64,000 nt of DNA from assembly GCF_005048855.1 (NCBI RefSeq), contig NZ_SUME01000002.1:663057-727056 (forward strand), given 5' to 3'. Positions within the stretch are counted from its first letter, which is position 1. The number at the start of each line of letters is the position of its first letter. The position numbers and the translations under genes were made by a program. The stretch comes from Sphingobacterium olei. Its GTDB lineage: Bacteria; Bacteroidota; Bacteroidia; Sphingobacteriales; Sphingobacteriaceae. This document shows, piece by piece, positions 1 through 9,231 of the stretch. Below the pieces are notes generated by a model that ran no database searches, was not told the origin of the DNA, and worked only from the letters and a program-made list of their open reading frames with translations.

Positions 1-57
1 TTTACTATTCGTGCAAACTGGGAGCAAAACGAAACGATAGCTGTTAAATTCGAGTAG
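1..57 (+). CDS. C-terminal end of a truncated CDS
   Basis: Frame 1 is open from the first base to a TAG at 55-57 and encodes 18 residues ending in AVKFE. The composition looks like a real C-terminus, and the stop lies just 11 bases before the end of the convergent carbonic anhydrase gene. The gene begins upstream of the window, so the family cannot be named. Confidence 0.5.
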   Translation, partial: FTIRANWEQNETIAVKFE

Positions 58-68
58 TAAGACAAGTT

Positions 69-581
69 TTAATCGGAAAACCAAGAGCTGTATAATACAT
101 AGTTATGTGGTAGTTTCTGCAATAAATTAAGCTGATCTTCCGTAAGCGGTTTAACTTTCTTAGCGGGAACTCCGGCATATAAATACCCTGATTCACATAT
201 GCTGTTTTCCAATACGACCGCGCCGGCAGCTACAATCACATTTGATTCAATAACAGCTCTATCCATCACAATAGCGCCCATTCCAATCAACACATAATCG
301 TGTATGGCACAACCATGAACGATCGCATTGTGACCTATATTAACGTAGCTTCCTATGTCGGTACCATTCCGTTGGTAGGTACCGTGAATAGTCACATTAT
401 CCTGTATATTAGAATAGTCACCTATCTTAATATAATTAACATCCCCCCGCACCACGGCGTTAAACCATATAGAACAATGCTGACCTATAGTAACATCTCC
501 TACGATCGTACAATTAGGAGCTATGAAACTGTTCTCTCCAATGAATGGAAAATGTTCATTAACCGGTAGTATAATCGCCAT
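69..581 (-). CDS. gamma-class carbonic anhydrase-like hexapeptide protein
   Basis: 170-residue left-handed beta-helix protein of the gamma-carbonic anhydrase family (YrdA/PaaY-like). Hexapeptide repeats such as IGQHCS, IGDYSN and IGSYVN run from about residue 20 to 130. The three histidines that bind metal in this family are present: His66 in TIHG, His84 in NIGH and His89 in IVHG. Members act as homotrimers in the cytoplasm; some hydrate CO2, others have unknown substrates. The gene starts 3 bases after the nadB stop on the same strand, so the two are probably cotranscribed, although no direct link to NAD synthesis is known. The family call is firm, the enzyme activity is inferred. Confidence 0.85.
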   Translation of the reverse strand: MAIILPVNEHFPFIGENSFIAPNCTIVGDVTIGQHCSIWFNAVVRGDVNYIKIGDYSNIQDNVTIHGTYQRNGTDIGSYVNIGHNAIVHGCAIHDYVLIGMGAIVMDRAVIESNVIVAAGAVVLENSICESGYLYAGVPAKKVKPLTEDQLNLLQKLPHNYVLYSSWFSD

Positions 582-584
582 ATC

Positions 585-2177
585 TTATAAAATAGTATCT
601 TCTAATACATCTGCATGATCCGGATAGTCTGTCGTGTAATGTAATCCCCTACTTTCTTTTCTCTTCATGGCAGATTTAACTACCAAATATGCTACTTGAA
701 TAACATTTCTTAGTTCACAAAGTTTTACTGAAAGCTTCGTCTTCTTATAAAAAGATTCTGTTTCCTCATGCAAAAGACCAAGTCGGCTCATTGCACGTTC
801 TAAACGAAAATCAGATCGCACTATCCCCACATAGTCACTCATGAATTTTTGCGTTTCACGTAGATTATGTGTAACCAATATATCTTCGTTGGAAAGCCGC
901 GTATTCGAATCGTCCCAATCAGGAACGTTATCTTGAAAATTGATTGTTGAAAATCGAACACTTGCATCCAAAAAAATGCGATGTGCATACACTGCAGCTT
1001 CCAGTAGTGAATTAGAAGCTAAACGATTAGCACCGTGTAATCCCGTAGAAGAACACTCTCCACAGGCATACAAATTTTGAATTGATGTCGCACCGAATTC
1101 ATCAACTAATATCCCACCACATAAGTAATGCGCCGCTGGTGTAACCGGTATAAAATCGTTGGTCATATCTAATCCTATGGAAAGACATTTCTCATAAATA
1201 TTAGGAAAATGAGAGAGTAAATCTGACTTACTCCGATGCGTAATATCCAAATAAACATAATCTAATCCAGATTTTTTCATTTCAGCGTCTATTGCTCGTG
1301 CAACGATATCACGTGGTGCCAACGAACCTCGTTCATCATATTCTTCCATAAAAGAATCCCCATTTGCTCTACGTAGAATACCACCAAAACCCCTCACTGC
1401 TTCAGAAATCAAGAAAGCAGGATATTCACTTGGATTATATAATGAAGTGGGATGGAATTGGATAAATTCCATATTTCTAACTTTGCCCTTAGCCCTATAC
1501 ACCATAGCTATTCCATCTCCCGTCGCTATGGTAGGATTGGTCGTACTCGCGTATACATGTCCCGCACCACCTGTTGCCATTAACGTTATTTTTGCAAGAA
1601 ATTTCTCTACACGATTTGACCTCGTATTAAAAGCGTATATACCGTAGCAATTAATATCCTGGGATTTCTTATCCACATGCTCTCCTAGATGATGTTGAGT
1701 TATTAAATCTACGGCAAAATAATGCGTAAGTATTTCAATATTCGCATTTTGATGCACCTGACTCAACAAAGCACGTTCTATTTCATATCCGGTAATATCT
1801 TTATAATGGAGAATACGATGTTCTGAATGTCCTCCTTCCTTCGCTAAATCATATTCCCCAGAAGCCTCCTTATCAAAGGAGGTTCCATACGCGATAAGCT
1901 CGTCAATTCGAGCGGGTCCCTCTTTAATTACGTTTTCCACAACCTGTGGATTACATAAACCGTCACCCGCTGTATGCGTATCCTGAATATGCTTTTCGAA
2001 GCTATCTGTCTGATCTGTAACCACGGCTACTCCCCCTTGAGCATACTTTGTATTAGACTCATCCTCATTTGCCTTGGTAACGATCAATACTTTTCCCAAC
2101 TTAGCAGCCTTCAACGCAAAACTTAAACCCGCTATACCAGAACCAACTATTAAAAAATCAACCTTTTTGAAAGACAT
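585..2177 (-). CDS. nadB: L-aspartate oxidase
   Basis: 530-residue flavoprotein catalysing the first step of de novo NAD synthesis, oxidation of L-aspartate to iminoaspartate, which NadA then uses. The N-terminal FAD-binding motif reads VGSGIAGLSFALKAAKLG near residues 11-28. Family signatures follow: FIQFHPTSL, the APRDIVARAID stretch, and the FAD-contacting GLHGANRLASNS near residue 376. A helical C-terminal domain typical of the succinate dehydrogenase/NadB flavoprotein group completes it. Length is normal (about 530). It is divergent from nadA across a 487-bp AT-rich gap, so both halves of quinolinate synthesis could share control, but no NadR or NrtR gene is visible nearby. Confidence 0.97.
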   Translation of the reverse strand: MSFKKVDFLIVGSGIAGLSFALKAAKLGKVLIVTKANEDESNTKYAQGGVAVVTDQTDSFEKHIQDTHTAGDGLCNPQVVENVIKEGPARIDELIAYGTSFDKEASGEYDLAKEGGHSEHRILHYKDITGYEIERALLSQVHQNANIEILTHYFAVDLITQHHLGEHVDKKSQDINCYGIYAFNTRSNRVEKFLAKITLMATGGAGHVYASTTNPTIATGDGIAMVYRAKGKVRNMEFIQFHPTSLYNPSEYPAFLISEAVRGFGGILRRANGDSFMEEYDERGSLAPRDIVARAIDAEMKKSGLDYVYLDITHRSKSDLLSHFPNIYEKCLSIGLDMTNDFIPVTPAAHYLCGGILVDEFGATSIQNLYACGECSSTGLHGANRLASNSLLEAAVYAHRIFLDASVRFSTINFQDNVPDWDDSNTRLSNEDILVTHNLRETQKFMSDYVGIVRSDFRLERAMSRLGLLHEETESFYKKTKLSVKLCELRNVIQVAYLVVKSAMKRKESRGLHYTTDYPDHADVLEDTIL

Positions 2178-2664
2178 ATTGCTCTTTATATATATCCATT
2201 ATTGTATAAGACAACAAATTAACAAAATATGTGGAAAACGTGTAGACAAATAGTGAATTAAATATGAAAACTATTTATTCTTCCACAATAGCTATAAACT
2301 TCACACATATGTTATGTAATTATTACCTCAATTTGAAGATAATATTAACAAATTATAAACTTCAAAAAATTCACATAAAAATATGGAAAATAAAATAGGT
2401 CTATATTTACATAATTGATAATCAGTACTAAATATACTTTAAAATGTGAATAAGTTGTTAATAAAAACAAGTTATCTATATATAAAAATAAATACGTTCT
2501 AAATTCTCCCCATTTTCCACATGCTAATAAACAATAAGATTCTCTTTTATAAAAAGAATTATTATTTATTGAAAAAAGGGAATGTGGATTTCGTTTGAAT
2601 TTCTTTGTTTACTTTTGTAAAGTTGGTTAGTCAAAGTAATTAACGACAATTTAGAGAAGAGATA
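2178..2664. other. AT-rich intergenic gap with DnaA-box-like 9-mers (candidate oriC or nad control region)
   Basis: This 487-bp gap between divergent nadB and nadA has no credible ORF. It contains an exact match to TTATNCACA on the minus strand (TGTGAATAA at 2445-2453), one-mismatch boxes at 2230-2238 (TGTGGAAAA) and 2513-2521 (TTTTCCACA), and a two-mismatch box at 2583-2591. The stretch between them is extremely AT-rich, as expected of an unwinding element. It is twice the length needed for two promoters. A replication origin is an inference; the boxes could also arise by chance in such AT-rich DNA. Confidence 0.35.
2610..2617 (+). promoter_or_regulatory. -7 promoter element of nadA
   Basis: TACTTTTG matches the Bacteroidota -7 consensus TAnnTTTG. 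The start of transcription is predicted about 5 bases downstream, giving a leader of roughly 43 bases before the nadA ATG. No well-spaced -33 TTG is evident. Confidence 0.5.
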
Positions 2665-3663
2665 ATGAATACAACTTTTGAAAGAGATTTAGAAGCAAAA
2701 GGATTTATAGATGTGGATATAGACCCAACTATTGATCTGGTTTCTGAAATCAACAGACTTAAGAAAGAAAAGAATGCTGTTATTTTAGCTCATTATTACC
2801 AGGAATCCGAAATTCAGGATATAGCTGATTATATTGGAGATAGCTTAGGTCTTTCGCAACAGGCCGCTAAAACGGATGCTGATGTAATTGTGTTTGCCGG
2901 TGTACATTTCATGGCAGAAACGGCTAAAATTCTTTCTCCGACAAAAAAGGTTTTATTACCAGATTTGAAAGCAGGATGCTCTTTATCAGATAGTTGTCCT
3001 CCACACCTATTTGCTAAGTTTAAGGAACAATATCCTGACCACTTAGTCATCACCTATGTAAATTGTACGGCAGAACTAAAAGCTTTGTCAGACATTGTGT
3101 GTACTTCGAGTAATGCCGTGCAGATTGTAGAAAGTCTGCCTCCAGATCAAAAAATTATCTTTGGTCCAGATCGGAATTTGGGAGCTTATGTTAAAAAGAA
3201 AACCGGACGTGACCTCGTATTGTGGAATGGAGCTTGTATGGTGCATGAGATTTTTTCTCAAGACAAGATAGAGGCTTTACATGAGGCTTATCCAGATGCC
3301 AAATTTATTGCTCATCCTGAATGTGAGGATCATATTTTAGCAAAAGCGGATTATATTGGATCTACTTCCGGGATGTTAAAATTTACGATTGAAGATCCCA
3401 GTCAAACATACATTGTAGCAACGGAATCGGGTATTTTACATCAAATGCAAAAGGCTAGTCCAACTAAAACGTTCATTCCTGCTCCTCCTAATAACTTATG
3501 TGCCTGCAATGACTGTCCGCATATGAAATTAAATACGTTGGAAAAATTATATAACTGTCTGTATTACGAGCAACCTGAAATTAACTTAGCAGAAGATGTT
3601 ATTCTTAGGGCTCAGAAACCTATAGAACGTATGCTGCAAATTTCGGCTCAATTGGGATTGTAG
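2665..3663 (+). CDS. nadA: quinolinate synthase
   Basis: 332-residue NadA, which condenses iminoaspartate with dihydroxyacetone phosphate to quinolinate in the cytoplasm. Three cysteine positions that ligate the [4Fe-4S] cluster in this family are present: Cys105 in AGCSLSD, the Cys near residue 191 in NGACMVHE, and the C-A-C-N-D-C cluster near 279-284. The substrate-binding stretch ILAHYYQ is near residue 40. Length fits the family. The ATG follows AGAGAAGAG, a plausible ribosome-binding purine stretch. It pairs functionally with nadB on the other side of the gap; nadD, for a later step, lies 20 kb away. Confidence 0.97.
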   Translation: MNTTFERDLEAKGFIDVDIDPTIDLVSEINRLKKEKNAVILAHYYQESEIQDIADYIGDSLGLSQQAAKTDADVIVFAGVHFMAETAKILSPTKKVLLPDLKAGCSLSDSCPPHLFAKFKEQYPDHLVITYVNCTAELKALSDIVCTSSNAVQIVESLPPDQKIIFGPDRNLGAYVKKKTGRDLVLWNGACMVHEIFSQDKIEALHEAYPDAKFIAHPECEDHILAKADYIGSTSGMLKFTIEDPSQTYIVATESGILHQMQKASPTKTFIPAPPNNLCACNDCPHMKLNTLEKLYNCLYYEQPEINLAEDVILRAQKPIERMLQISAQLGL

Positions 3664-3711
3664 CTTTTTAGATGTCAAATATTGGTATTTAGATCTTTTT
3701 ACTTTTAATCT

Positions 3712-3743
3712 TTGGCTTTTATTTTTTTAACTTAATACTTTTG
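3712..3743 (+). promoter_or_regulatory. thiL promoter, nearly leaderless
   Basis: A TTG at 3712-3714 is followed after 21 bases by TACTTTTG at 3736-3743, an almost ideal Bacteroidota promoter. Transcription is predicted to start near 3748, only about 5 bases before the thiL ATG, so there is no room for a TPP riboswitch or a Shine-Dalgarno site. Confidence 0.65.
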
Positions 3744-3752
3744 AATTAGATA

Positions 3753-4793
3753 ATGTTTGATAATAAAGATAGAACAGATATTAATGAGTTAGGCGAATTT
3801 GGTCTAATAAAATATTTGACAGAAGCTGTAGAAATTACGGAATCTTCAACTATAAAAGGAATAGGCGATGATGCTGCTGTGTTGGATTTTAGTAACAAGA
3901 AGACCTTAATTTCTACGGATTTATTGTTGGAAGGTATACATTTTGATTTGCGCTACGTTCCACTCAAACATTTGGGTTATAAAGCTGTTCAGGTTAATTT
4001 AAGTGATATTTATGCGATGAATGGGTTGGCTTCGCAGATTACTTTTTCCATAGGTCTTTCTTCCAAGTTCCCCTTAGAGGCTGTTGAAGAAATATATGAA
4101 GGTGCATTGATAGCCTGTAAAAAATACAATGTTGATTTGGTGGGCGGCGACACCTCGGCTTCGGCTCAAGGCCTTGTGATTTCGGTAACGAGCATCGGAT
4201 ATGCAGATGCGGATAAAATAGCTTACCGTTCCGGTGCAAAAGAAGGTGATTTACTATGCGTTTCAGGAGACTTAGGTGGGGCTTATGTAGGATTACAATT
4301 ATTGGAACGTGAAAAGAATATCTTTCTGGAAAATCCTGAAATTCAGCCGGATTTAGAAGGTAAAGATTACATCATTGAAAGGCAATTAAAGCCGGAAGCC
4401 AGAAAAGATGTTGTGCAATTGTTTGCGGCATATAGCATACAGCCGAATGCGATGATTGACGTTTCGGACGGTTTAGCATCTGAAATATTGCATATCTGTA
4501 ACGCGTCTAAAGTGGGATGCAAGCTCTATGAAGAAAAAATACCATTGGATCCAATGACGTACGAGACTGCTCGTGAATTTGGCTTAGATCCAACCGTTTG
4601 TGCATTGAGTGGCGGTGAAGATTATGAGTTGTTATTCACTGTTCCACAGGATCAATACGATAAAATTAAAAATCAGCTGGATATATCTATTATTGGTTAT
4701 ATCACTGAAGAGCATGCAGGATGCGAGATGATTTCGAAATCAGGTCATGTTCATCCGATTACGGCTCAGGGTTGGAACGCGTTTAAAAAGTAA
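3753..4793 (+). CDS. thiL: thiamine-monophosphate kinase
   Basis: 346-residue member of the AIR synthase-like fold. It phosphorylates thiamine monophosphate with ATP to give thiamine diphosphate. The N-terminal GIGDDAAVLDF and STDLLLEGIHFDL segments hold the metal- and phosphate-binding aspartates, and VGGDTSAS, IDVSDGLASE and LSGGEDYELLF are family signatures further along. Length is normal. No other thiamine gene is adjacent, but a degenerate thiamine-pyrophosphokinase-like protein lies at 33.8 kb. If ThiL makes TDP directly, a pyrophosphokinase would serve only salvage. Confidence 0.95.
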   Translation: MFDNKDRTDINELGEFGLIKYLTEAVEITESSTIKGIGDDAAVLDFSNKKTLISTDLLLEGIHFDLRYVPLKHLGYKAVQVNLSDIYAMNGLASQITFSIGLSSKFPLEAVEEIYEGALIACKKYNVDLVGGDTSASAQGLVISVTSIGYADADKIAYRSGAKEGDLLCVSGDLGGAYVGLQLLEREKNIFLENPEIQPDLEGKDYIIERQLKPEARKDVVQLFAAYSIQPNAMIDVSDGLASEILHICNASKVGCKLYEEKIPLDPMTYETAREFGLDPTVCALSGGEDYELLFTVPQDQYDKIKNQLDISIIGYITEEHAGCEMISKSGHVHPITAQGWNAFKK

Positions 4794-4884
4794 AATTCGT
4801 AAAGTTTTACTTTCGTGAAGTTGTAAAGTCGAATAATAGTAAAGTATAAAATAGCAGTTGCTTTAAATTTAAAAACATAAAATT

Positions 4885-5268
4885 ATGAAGAAACTTACAC
4901 TTTTTTTTCTTGCTTTAGTTTTAGCATCTTGTAAATCCAAAGAAGGAAAAATTTTCGCATTCATTGAGGATTTTAATAATTCAGAAATTAGTAATCCCTT
5001 AGTAAAGCAATCTAAAGCATATTATATCAATAAGAAAGAAGCGAATATTGATTTTATCCTTAATGCGACAGATTCGACAATAACAAATGATATCCTAAAG
5101 ACATCGTTTCCGAAAATTCTTGATCAGGTTGTTAATTCCCATCCAGATTTAAACAGCTTAGTAAAAGATGACGTAATTTTTAACCTGAGAATTTACAACC
5201 AATTTGGTACCAAGGTAGTTGAATCACCATTGGATAAAGATAATATTGCGAATTTAAATGTGTTTTAA
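4885..5268 (+). CDS. small putative lipoprotein
   Basis: 127 residues with a signal peptide ending in a lipobox (LASC, Cys16), followed by a short acidic and Asn-rich domain. I do not recognise the family. The processed protein is predicted to sit in the outer or inner membrane facing the periplasm. A TACTTTCG sequence at 4808-4815 could be the -7 element, giving a leader of about 70 bases. It converges on the carboxylase gene, with stops about 40 bases apart. Confidence 0.7.
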   Translation: MKKLTLFFLALVLASCKSKEGKIFAFIEDFNNSEISNPLVKQSKAYYINKKEANIDFILNATDSTITNDILKTSFPKILDQVVNSHPDLNSLVKDDVIFNLRIYNQFGTKVVESPLDKDNIANLNVF

Positions 5269-5305
5269 TATGGAATGCAAAGTCGCAAACTTTATAATCT
5301 AACAA

Positions 5306-6913
5306 TTATGTCTGTATCACGCCTACATTATATCTTTCAATAGTTGGGTTGTGATTAGCAGCTTCAATACCCATAGATATAATTTTGCGGGTATCTTTAG
5401 GATCAATGACACCGTCTACCCACAATCGTGCCGCGGCATAATAGGGACTTAATTGTTCAGTGTATTTGGTTTCGATATCTTTTAATAATTTGTTTTTATC
5501 CTGTTCTGTAAGTTCTACTCCTTTAGATTTTAAAGTTGCTTCCTGTATCTGTAATAATGTTTTACCTGCAGAAGTGCCACTCATAACAGCCATTTGTGCA
5601 GTAGGCCAGGCATATATTAATCTTGGATCATATGCTTTCCCACACATAGCGTAATTACCTGCACCATAACTATTTCCAACTATAAATGTGAATTTTGGTA
5701 CTACCGAATTGGCCATTGCATTTACCATTTTTGCACCATCTTTAATTATTCCATTGTGTTCCGAACGACTTCCAACCATAAAACCTGTTACATCTTGGAA
5801 GAATACCAATGGAATTTTCTGTTGATTACAGTTCATAATAAATCGAGCGGCTTTGTTTGCTGAATCCGAATAGATAACTCCTCCCATCTGCATTTCCGTT
5901 GCATTCCCCGGTTTCTTGGCCTTCACAATTTCCCGCTGATTCGCTACAATTCCGACGGCCCAACCATCTATACGCGCTAACGCACATATAATCGTTTTAC
6001 CATAATCCTTTTTATATTCCTCTAGTGATTCTTTATCAACAATAGCCTCCAATATAGGTATCATATTATAAGGTTTGAGTCGATCTTCTGGTAATTGCTT
6101 ATAAATGTATTGAAATGGAACGGCTGGCTCTTTAGGTTCAATACGTGAAAAACCAGCGTACGGATTATCACCAAATTTATCTACAATATGCCGAATGGCA
6201 TCTAAACAGCTTTCATCATTTGGGTATTTATTATCTGTAACACCTGATATTTCGGAGTGCGTACTCGCTCCTCCTAAAGTTTCATTATCAATAATTTCCC
6301 CTATTGATGAGCGTACAAGATAGGAACCAGCTAGAAAAACAGATCCTGTCCCTTCCACTATCATCGCATAATCAGACATTATTGGCAGGTATGCTCCTCC
6401 AGCTACACAGGATCCCATTATTGCTGAAATTTGGGGGACTCCCATTGCTGAAATTTTAGCGTTGTTTCTGAATATGCGGCCAAAATGTTCTTTATCCGGG
6501 AAGATTTCATCTTGCAGGGGTAAATATACACCAGCGGAATCTACTAAATAAATAATAGGGAGATGATTTTCCATAGCTATTTCCTGAGCTCTGAGGTTCT
6601 TTTTACCTGAAATTGGAAACCAGGCCCCGGCTTTTACGGTAGCATCATTTGATACAATGACACATAATTTATTTTTTACATAACCGAGTACAACTACCAC
6701 GCCCCCATTTGGACATCCCCCCTCTTCTTTGTACATTCCATCTCCGGCGAAAATTCCAATTTCGGTATATGGTTTATTGTCGTCTAGAAGGTAGATAATC
6801 CGTTCCCAGGCTGTTAATTTTCCTTTTTCTTTATGTTTTTGTATTTTATGTATACCGCCACCTAAATGAAGTTTTTCTGTTTTTTCCTTTAGTAATGTCA
6901 ATAACTTGTCCAT
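5306..6913 (-). CDS. acyl-CoA carboxylase beta subunit, methylcrotonyl-CoA carboxylase type
   Basis: 535-residue carboxyltransferase subunit that moves CO2 from carboxybiotin to an acyl-CoA. Two crotonase-like halves are visible: the first with VDSAGVYLPLQDEIFPD and MGSCVAGGAYLPIMSD, the second with QDVTGFMVG and GNSYGAGNYAMCGKAYDP, which form the oxyanion holes. The sequence follows the methylcrotonyl-CoA carboxylase beta pattern rather than propionyl-CoA carboxylase, and the neighbours are leucine/isovalerate pathway genes. A biotin carboxylase/biotin carrier alpha subunit is absent from the window, so the partner must be encoded elsewhere. Substrate is inferred from similarity and context. 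Confidence 0.88.
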   Translation of the reverse strand: MDKLLTLLKEKTEKLHLGGGIHKIQKHKEKGKLTAWERIIYLLDDNKPYTEIGIFAGDGMYKEEGGCPNGGVVVVLGYVKNKLCVIVSNDATVKAGAWFPISGKKNLRAQEIAMENHLPIIYLVDSAGVYLPLQDEIFPDKEHFGRIFRNNAKISAMGVPQISAIMGSCVAGGAYLPIMSDYAMIVEGTGSVFLAGSYLVRSSIGEIIDNETLGGASTHSEISGVTDNKYPNDESCLDAIRHIVDKFGDNPYAGFSRIEPKEPAVPFQYIYKQLPEDRLKPYNMIPILEAIVDKESLEEYKKDYGKTIICALARIDGWAVGIVANQREIVKAKKPGNATEMQMGGVIYSDSANKAARFIMNCNQQKIPLVFFQDVTGFMVGSRSEHNGIIKDGAKMVNAMANSVVPKFTFIVGNSYGAGNYAMCGKAYDPRLIYAWPTAQMAVMSGTSAGKTLLQIQEATLKSKGVELTEQDKNKLLKDIETKYTEQLSPYYAAARLWVDGVIDPKDTRKIISMGIEAANHNPTIERYNVGVIQT

Positions 6914-7050
6914 ATAGATATATTAAAAAAATATTAATTTTAAATGGATTATAGAATATATATTTATAAATATCATAAAATATTATTTGTTTTTTATAAT
7001 ATTTGTAAATATATATTAAAACTCTATATAAACTTAAGCAATATTTCATT

Positions 7051-8196
7051 ATGTACGAATTGAAGAATACAGAACAAATGGCTTTAGTACGAGAAAGTGC
7101 TCGTCAATTTGCACAAGCTCATATTAAACCCTATATCATGGAATGGGATGAAAGCCAATATTTTCCTGTAGAACTATTTAAAAAAATGGGTGAATACGGT
7201 TTTATGGGTGTTCTCATCCCCGAAAAATACAATGGTACAGGTTTAGGTTATCAAGAATATATCACTATTTTAGACGAAATATCTAAGGTATGCGGTTCGA
7301 TAGGTTTGTCTGTTGCTGCACATAATTCTTTGTGTACCAATCATATCTTGTCATTTTCGAATGAGGAGCAAAAGGAAAAATATCTTCCTAAATTAGCTTC
7401 TGCAGAATGGATCGGTGCTTGGGGACTGACAGAAACCGGATCGGGATCAGATGCAGGAGGATTGACTACGACAGCTGTAGCAGATGGAGATTATTTTATT
7501 ATAAATGGATCGAAGACTTTCATTACGCATGCGATTAGTGGTGACGTGGCTGTCGTTATGGTTCGTACGGGAGAAAAGGGTGATAAGCATGGTGTGACTG
7601 CTTTTATTATAGAAAAAGGAACACCTGGTTTTACGGCTGGAAAGAAAATCGATAAATTAGGAATGCGTGCTTCGGAAACAGCGAGTTTGTTTTTTGATAA
7701 CTGCAGGGTGCATAAAAGTCAGGTAATTGGAGAGGTGGGTAATGGATTTGTGCAAGCCCTAAAATTACTCGATGGAGGAAGGATTTCTATCGCTGCGTTA
7801 TCATTAGGAATAGCACGTGGTGCTTATGAATGCGCATTGAGGTATGCAAATGAACGTGAACAGTTTAATCAGAAAATATTTGATTTTCAGGATGTGGGTT
7901 TTACTTTAGCAGATATGGCTACAAAAGTAGAAGCTTCGGAACTATTGACCCGTCAGGCGGGATATTTGAAAGATACTGGTAAAAATGTTACAAAGGAGAG
8001 TGCAATGGCGAAATTATTTGCTTCTGAAACTGCTGTTGAAGTTTCGAATCAAAGCGTACAAATTCACGGAGGATACGGTTTTACAAAGGATTTCCCAGCG
8101 GAGAAATTTTTTCGTGATGCGAAGTTGTGTACGATTGGTGAAGGTACAAGCGCCATCCAGAAAATGGTTATTTCAAGGGAGATAAAACCTTCATGA
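7051..8196 (+). CDS. acyl-CoA dehydrogenase (short-chain type active site)
   Basis: 381-residue FAD flavoenzyme introducing an alpha-beta double bond into acyl-CoA. It has the helical N-domain, the beta-domain signature GAWGLTETGSGSDAGG, and the C-terminal QIHGGYGFTKDFPAEKFFRDAK. The catalytic base is predicted to be Glu364 in IGEGTSAIQ. Isovaleryl-CoA dehydrogenases instead carry the base in helix G and lack Glu here; the helix G position in this protein reads LDGGRIS. That favours a short-chain or 2-methylbutyryl/isobutyryl substrate, despite the leucine-pathway setting. It is divergent from the carboxylase gene with a 137-bp AT-rich gap. Confidence 0.93.
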   Translation: MYELKNTEQMALVRESARQFAQAHIKPYIMEWDESQYFPVELFKKMGEYGFMGVLIPEKYNGTGLGYQEYITILDEISKVCGSIGLSVAAHNSLCTNHILSFSNEEQKEKYLPKLASAEWIGAWGLTETGSGSDAGGLTTTAVADGDYFIINGSKTFITHAISGDVAVVMVRTGEKGDKHGVTAFIIEKGTPGFTAGKKIDKLGMRASETASLFFDNCRVHKSQVIGEVGNGFVQALKLLDGGRISIAALSLGIARGAYECALRYANEREQFNQKIFDFQDVGFTLADMATKVEASELLTRQAGYLKDTGKNVTKESAMAKLFASETAVEVSNQSVQIHGGYGFTKDFPAEKFFRDAKLCTIGEGTSAIQKMVISREIKPS

Positions 8197-8225
8197 TTAG
8201 CGCATAATGGGGATGAAAGTTCCTG

Positions 8226-9116
8226 ATGGTCATTAAAAAAGTATATTTTCAGAAAAAAGGGATGGTAAATAAATCAAATATTCAGCTGGTAGATTGTCCT
8301 CGAGATGCAATCCAAGGTATAGCTCATTTTATACCGACAGAAAAGAAAGCAAAATATATTAATAAATTGATTGGAAGTAAACTTTTCGATTATATTGATT
8401 GTGGGAGTTTTGTTTCATCTAAAGCGGTACCTCAAATGAGGGACACTATTTCGCTTATTGATCTAATTCAAAAGGATGATCATATCAAATTAATTGCCAT
8501 TATAGCAAATGAAAAAGGTGCTGAAATTGGTAGTCAATTTGAAAAAATTGACTATTTGGGATACCCATTTTCTATTTCTGAGACGTTTCAACAACGAAAT
8601 ACAAAGTCATCTATATCCGAAGCCTACGGTAAGGTGAGAGCGTGTAAAGATATTTTGGATCGCACTCCTGCTCAGCAACTATTGATTTATATTTCTATGG
8701 CTTTTGGTAATCCATATGGAGATAGTTGGCATCCGGATATCGTGTTGAATTGGATTGGAAAACTTAACGAACTGGGTATACGCCGATTTTCAATAGCTGA
8801 TACCACATCTGAAGCAACTCCTTTAATGATAAAAGAACTTTTAGGAACTTTATTTGTTAATTTTCCCGAATTGGAATTTAGTATTCATTTGCACAGTACG
8901 GCTGAATCAGCACTTTTAAAAGTTAATACGGCTTATGAAGTGGGATGTAAAACATTTGAAGGTGCAATACTAGGATATGGAGGATGTCCCTTTGCACAGG
9001 ATGATTTAGTAGGTAATGTACCTTCGGAACTGCTTTTGGATAGGTTTGGAAGAGGAAAACCAACGCAAATAACAGCATTATTAACAGGTTTTGAAGAGTT
9101 GATAGGCAGGTGTTAG
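8226..9116 (+). CDS. hydroxymethylglutaryl-CoA lyase-like aldolase
   Basis: 296-residue TIM-barrel protein of the HMG-CoA lyase/DRE-TIM family; the lyase splits HMG-CoA to acetyl-CoA and acetoacetate at the end of leucine breakdown. Family residues are visible: the Arg-Asp pair in CPRDAIQG (usual form PRDGLQ), the metal-binding His pair in IHLHST, the active-site Cys in GGCPFA, and the Asn in LVGNV. The usual HFHDT motif is altered to HLHST. A second ATG at 8262 (MVNKSN) sits closer to where homologues normally begin, so the first 12 residues may not be translated. The gene follows the acyl-CoA dehydrogenase by 29 bases and is probably in its operon. Confidence 0.85.
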   Translation: MVIKKVYFQKKGMVNKSNIQLVDCPRDAIQGIAHFIPTEKKAKYINKLIGSKLFDYIDCGSFVSSKAVPQMRDTISLIDLIQKDDHIKLIAIIANEKGAEIGSQFEKIDYLGYPFSISETFQQRNTKSSISEAYGKVRACKDILDRTPAQQLLIYISMAFGNPYGDSWHPDIVLNWIGKLNELGIRRFSIADTTSEATPLMIKELLGTLFVNFPELEFSIHLHSTAESALLKVNTAYEVGCKTFEGAILGYGGCPFAQDDLVGNVPSELLLDRFGRGKPTQITALLTGFEELIGRC

Positions 9117-9126
9117 GTGTTAGGTT
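9109..9126 (+). repeat. short tandem repeat GGTGTTA at the lyase stop codon
   Basis: Two perfect tandem copies of the 7-mer GGTGTTA are followed by a decayed third (GGTTAAA). The first copy contains the TAG stop of the lyase gene. It may be a slippage-prone site or chance. Confidence 0.4.
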
Positions 9127-9231
9127 AAAAAGAAAGGATAAAATTACAAGATTTAGTGGATTACACGAAATAGAATATTCGTTGTAGCAGATAAAAAAGT
9201 ATATCTTTAGATTAAGCGGGGGTATCGAATA

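Noticed and set aside
3661-3752. TPP riboswitch before thiL
   Set aside because: The predicted transcription start lies about 5 bases before the ATG, leaving no room, and no THI-box wording (CUGAGA) is seen.
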